Assembly: GCA_002322035.1 (NCBI GenBank)
Contig: DCNF01000026.1
Coordinates: 13,913-30,076, forward strand
DNA: 16,164 bases
Direction: 5' to 3'
Source: Geobacter sp. UBA1603
Lineage (GTDB): Bacteria; Desulfobacterota; Desulfuromonadia; Geobacterales; Pseudopelobacteraceae
Position numbers and translations under genes: made by a program
In this document: in pieces, positions 14,057 through 16,164 of the stretch
How the letters are laid out: the number at the start of each line of letters is the position of its first letter
Position numbering within the stretch: the stretch's first letter is position 1
Notes under the pieces: generated by a model
The model's database searches: none
What the model saw: the letters and a program-made list of their open reading frames with translations, nothing else
Told to the model about the DNA's origin: nothing

Positions 14057-15254
14057 CCGCCGCCTTCTGATCAGCACTCCCCGATTCGCCGCGGGGTGTG
14101 CTGATCGCTGCGTACAATCTCTCCAGTTCGGTCACAATTCCCGCATAGGCCCTGCGGAAGGCCGCCCGCAGGTCCCGCTGCATCAGGTAATGAATAGGCA
14201 CGACCCATTCCGGGATAGGTAGAAACGGTCCCTGGATCTTGTCGAGCACGATATTCATCGCCTCCACATTGTCGGCATCGTAAAACGGGCGCTTGGTAAT
14301 GACGTGCTTCAGATCATCGCAGCGACGATACTGCCGTGCGGGGTTTCCGAGCAGGATGTTGACCGGGTTGCAGGGCTCACCCGGCTCGAACGAACTGCTG
14401 ACAGCGTCTCCGGCCAGAGCCTGCCACACCGCCGGGGGAAACGTGGCGTCGCAGGGGAACCATTCGCCGCCGGTCTGGAAGAGCGGGACATAATGCATGA
14501 TGCGCGGCAGGGAGGCCATGACGTGGTGGTAGCCGGGATGGATGAGCGGATTCATCAGGTCCGGCGGGCACTCCACCTCGCCGAAGGCTGCATCGATCTC
14601 GCAGGCGCGCAGCAGGGCCACATGCAGGTTGGTCTTGGTGGTGCTCATGCCGTACCCGAGCTGAAGCGTGCGCGACGCCCTGATGTTCCAGAAACCGATC
14701 CGGTAGGGGAGCGAGCTGACAAACTCCCAGATGGTGTGGGCGGTCTCCCAGGTGTCCCTGCCGATCAGGAACTCGGCCATATGCTGAATAGCGGGATGGC
14801 GGTGGTCACAATGGGTGTCCAGCAGATCGCGGGGCGAGGGCGCATTTTCGGTCAATTTGTTGAGCCGCACCCGGATGTAGGGCGCCAGGCCGACCAGTAG
14901 GCGGGTCATCAGTTCCATCTGCCCCTCGTCCATCCGGTCGTTGATCACCCTCCGGTCCAGGCGCCACAGTTTCGCTCCCTGGGTCCCGGCCCTGGCGGCG
15001 GTGGTGCGGGGCGTGCGCAGGATAAAGCCGATCTCGCCGAGGATGTCTCCCGGGCCAAGCCAGACAACCGGCAGATCCTGCCCCTCTTTGTAGAGGTTGA
15101 TATCCCCCTCTATGACGACATGCATCTCGGCCGATGATCCCTGCACCTGGTAGAGGGTTTCGCGGGGGGGCACGACAACGACCTGGCCCAACGCTTCAAG
15201 CTGGGCCAGGTAATCGGGCTTTAGTGCGACGGCAAGTTTGGTAAGTTCAAGCAT
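14049..15254 (-). CDS. Cyclic-nucleotide-binding domain fused to a transglutaminase-like domain lacking its catalytic cysteine
   Basis: This 401-residue protein appears cytoplasmic (no signal peptide). Residues about 1-125 form a cNMP-binding (CRP-like) domain: LYQVQGSSAEMHVVIEGDINLY, and a phosphate-binding cassette GDILGEIGFILRTPRTTAA with GE at 73-74 and PRTT. There is no helix-turn-helix. A middle helical part leads to a transglutaminase-like region (about 150-275): ASRTLQLGYGMSTTKTNLHVALLRA, where relatives have Cys at the position of S204, then MHYVPLF and WFPCDATFP, with H254 and D269 as the likely rest of the triad. Cys replacement suggests a non-protease role. The ATG at 15254 follows the stop of the lipoprotein gene by one base (TGATATG) with no SD, so it is translationally coupled. 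An in-frame ATG at 15305 would overlap that gene and is not preferred. Confidence 0.75.
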   Translation of the reverse strand: MLELTKLAVALKPDYLAQLEALGQVVVVPPRETLYQVQGSSAEMHVVIEGDINLYKEGQDLPVVWLGPGDILGEIGFILRTPRTTAARAGTQGAKLWRLDRRVINDRMDEGQMELMTRLLVGLAPYIRVRLNKLTENAPSPRDLLDTHCDHRHPAIQHMAEFLIGRDTWETAHTIWEFVSSLPYRIGFWNIRASRTLQLGYGMSTTKTNLHVALLRACEIDAAFGEVECPPDLMNPLIHPGYHHVMASLPRIMHYVPLFQTGGEWFPCDATFPPAVWQALAGDAVSSSFEPGEPCNPVNILLGNPARQYRRCDDLKHVITKRPFYDADNVEAMNIVLDKIQGPFLPIPEWVVPIHYLMQRDLRAAFRRAYAGIVTELERLYAAISTPRGESGSADQKAAAL

Positions 15255-15255
15255 A

Positions 15256-15756
15256 TCAGATCGCTGGAGTCGCCGTGACGTTGGCCGAGGGAACATTATT
15301 GCCAAGATCGTCGTAAATTTGCATGTTCATGAAGCTGAACTGATTCGCTGATACAACGACACCTGGGTCGACCGTGCAGGTGATGACAAAGAAATCCCCG
15401 ACGCTGAACGGAGTGGTGCCGTTGGCGATCACTATTTTTACCGAACCGGCAATCGTGGCAGTAGCCGGCGTATAGTTGCCGACTTGAATGGTCCCGCTGT
15501 TGTTGGGAGCCAGCATGGTAATAATACCGGACGTTACCTGACCAGAGCTGTCGGCTGGCACCGTCACCCCGGCCGGCAGGATCATGGTCAGTTCGATCCC
15601 CTTGACATTCTGGACCGACGTGCCGGTCAGATACGCTTTTTTCTGAAAGGAGTTGCCGGCCGGTGCCGTGCTGCCACTTCCACCGCCGCCGCAGCCGACC
15701 AGTGTATGCAGCGTTATGCCGCAGATTATCATGAGAAGAATCCTTGAACAGTTCAT
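15256..15756 (-). CDS. Cohesin-like lipoprotein
   Basis: The 166-residue protein is a predicted lipoprotein: hydrophobic signal (about 5-20), lipobox LVGC with lipidated C22, and then a GGGGSGS linker. Residues about 38-166 are rich in beta strands with a pattern like cohesin or related Ig-like modules: VKGIELTMILPAGVTV, NNSGTIQVG, GSVKIVIANGTTPFSVGDFFVITCTV, and a final MQIYDDLGN strand. I judge this a cohesin-type fold by pattern only; another surface beta-sandwich is possible. A GGTGG-type SD (AAAGGTGG at 15771-15764) lies seven bases before the ATG. It sits 36 bases downstream of a dockerin-bearing gene and one base upstream of the cNMP-binding gene on the same strand. Confidence 0.7.
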   Translation of the reverse strand: MNCSRILLMIICGITLHTLVGCGGGGSGSTAPAGNSFQKKAYLTGTSVQNVKGIELTMILPAGVTVPADSSGQVTSGIITMLAPNNSGTIQVGNYTPATATIAGSVKIVIANGTTPFSVGDFFVITCTVDPGVVVSANQFSFMNMQIYDDLGNNVPSANVTATPAI

Positions 15757-15792
15757 GTGCGTGCCACCTTTCAGCTTGTGATTCCCGCCTGT

Positions 15793-16164
15793 TTACCAGG
15801 TGACGAGACCAACCGCCTTTTCCATAATTACGACCACATCACCGACATTGATAATCCCGTTCGGGTTCGGGATGCCGCCGCTCAAGGGTGCCACATCGCC
15901 CACGGCAAGGTCGGCGGCGGTCGGTGTAATGATGCCGGCTGCCATTTTGAGGGCAATCAGGGCATCGGCAATATCAACCTTACCGTCGCCGTTCATATCT
16001 CCGGACGGAACAAACTGTGCTACAGCCCAGACGGAAAGATGGCTGAGAAGCATATTCACCGTGCCATCGGGTTTCACGACGGCACTTCCTTCAAGCATCC
16101 ACGCGGTACCGTCAAAACTGAAATACTGGACCGTCTTCCCTGGCACTGCCACGGCTGGCGCCAT
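15793..16164 (-). CDS. Dockerin-bearing surface protein, C-terminal part (5' end outside window)
   Basis: The reading frame enters from the window edge, and 123 residues are visible. The first part (about 8-50, with FDGTAWMLEGSAVVKPDGTV and LSHLSVWAVAQFV) looks like the last beta domain of a larger secreted protein. A dockerin-type module follows: repeat one is GDMNGDGKVDIADALIALKMAAGI (about 55-78), with the Ca-binding pattern D56-N58-D60-G and D64. Repeat two is GDVAPLSGGIPNPNGIINVGDVVVIMEKAVGL (about 89-120), with a longer calcium loop than usual. Dockerins bind cohesin modules; the next gene downstream encodes a cohesin-like lipoprotein. The codon ATG at the edge is in frame but is probably internal. 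The rest of the protein and any enzymatic domain cannot be seen. Confidence 0.75.
   Translation of the reverse strand: MAPAVAVPGKTVQYFSFDGTAWMLEGSAVVKPDGTVNMLLSHLSVWAVAQFVPSGDMNGDGKVDIADALIALKMAAGIITPTAADLAVGDVAPLSGGIPNPNGIINVGDVVVIMEKAVGLVTW

Noticed and set aside
15255..15305. Longer start (15305) for the cNMP-binding protein
   Set aside because: It would overlap the cohesin-like gene by about 50 bases and adds residues not typical of the domain; ATG at 15254 follows the upstream stop by one base, which fits coupling.
1..16164. CRISPR arrays, insertion sequences, tRNA or rRNA genes
   Set aside because: No spaced direct repeats, transposase frames, terminal inverted repeats or tRNA-like cloverleaf sequences were noticed on reading both strands.

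Overview
This 16.2 kb window is dense, GC-rich bacterial chromosome. Gene content points to an anaerobic deltaproteobacterium of the Geobacter/Desulfuromonadales type: a PilB/GspE-like ATPase, an NrfJ-like lipoprotein, a menaquinone/ubiquinone methyltransferase, the hydrogenase maturation factor HypE, a two-domain PPK2 enzyme, and an outer-membrane assembly lipoprotein (BamD). The assignment rests on protein recognition only. No rRNA, tRNA, CRISPR array, insertion sequence or prophage was seen. All non-coding gaps are under 200 bp.

Layout, left to right. (1) 1-1862, plus strand: the 3' part of a secretion/pilus ATPase gene with an added C-terminal double zinc ribbon, overlapping by 4 bp a stand-alone receiver-domain protein. 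(2) 1875-3359, minus: polyphosphate:AMP phosphotransferase. It is divergent from (3) 3531-3965, plus: an NrfJ-like lipoprotein with overlapping candidate sigma-54 and sigma-70 promoters and a strong terminator. (4) 4007-6644, minus: a LysM-LysM-NlpC/P60 wall hydrolase, a terminator, then a radical SAM/B12-binding-type protein with TPR-like repeats. The radical SAM gene is wedged between two terminators, and its stop codon lies inside the convergent one. (5) 6800-8218, minus: a fusion of diadenylate cyclase (CdaA) with a YbbR/CdaR-type region. It is divergent from (6) 8345-9055, plus: UbiE/MenG. (7) 9062-11808, minus: a putative operon of an enoyl-ACP-reductase-like protein, BamD and PlsY, which reads as an envelope/lipid biogenesis unit. 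(8) 11950-13969, plus: hypE, a YbaK-type tRNA deacylase, and a single-domain N-acetylglutamate-synthase-like GNAT protein. (9) 14049-16164, minus: a dockerin-bearing surface protein (5' end outside the window), a cohesin-like lipoprotein, and a cyclic-nucleotide-binding/transglutaminase-like protein lacking the expected catalytic cysteine. These three are packed as one operon.

The most intriguing parts are the dockerin/cohesin-like/pseudo-transglutaminase cassette at the right edge, the single-chain CdaA-YbbR protein next to a peptidoglycan hydrolase, the enoyl-reductase-like gene joined to bamD-plsY, and the terminator that abuts the radical SAM start codon with an alternative pairing arm. 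Several annotated starts were moved from the longest possible reading frame to a start supported by a Shine-Dalgarno (SD) sequence or by family length: 3531, 8345, 10416, 11808, 11950, 13520 and 15254.
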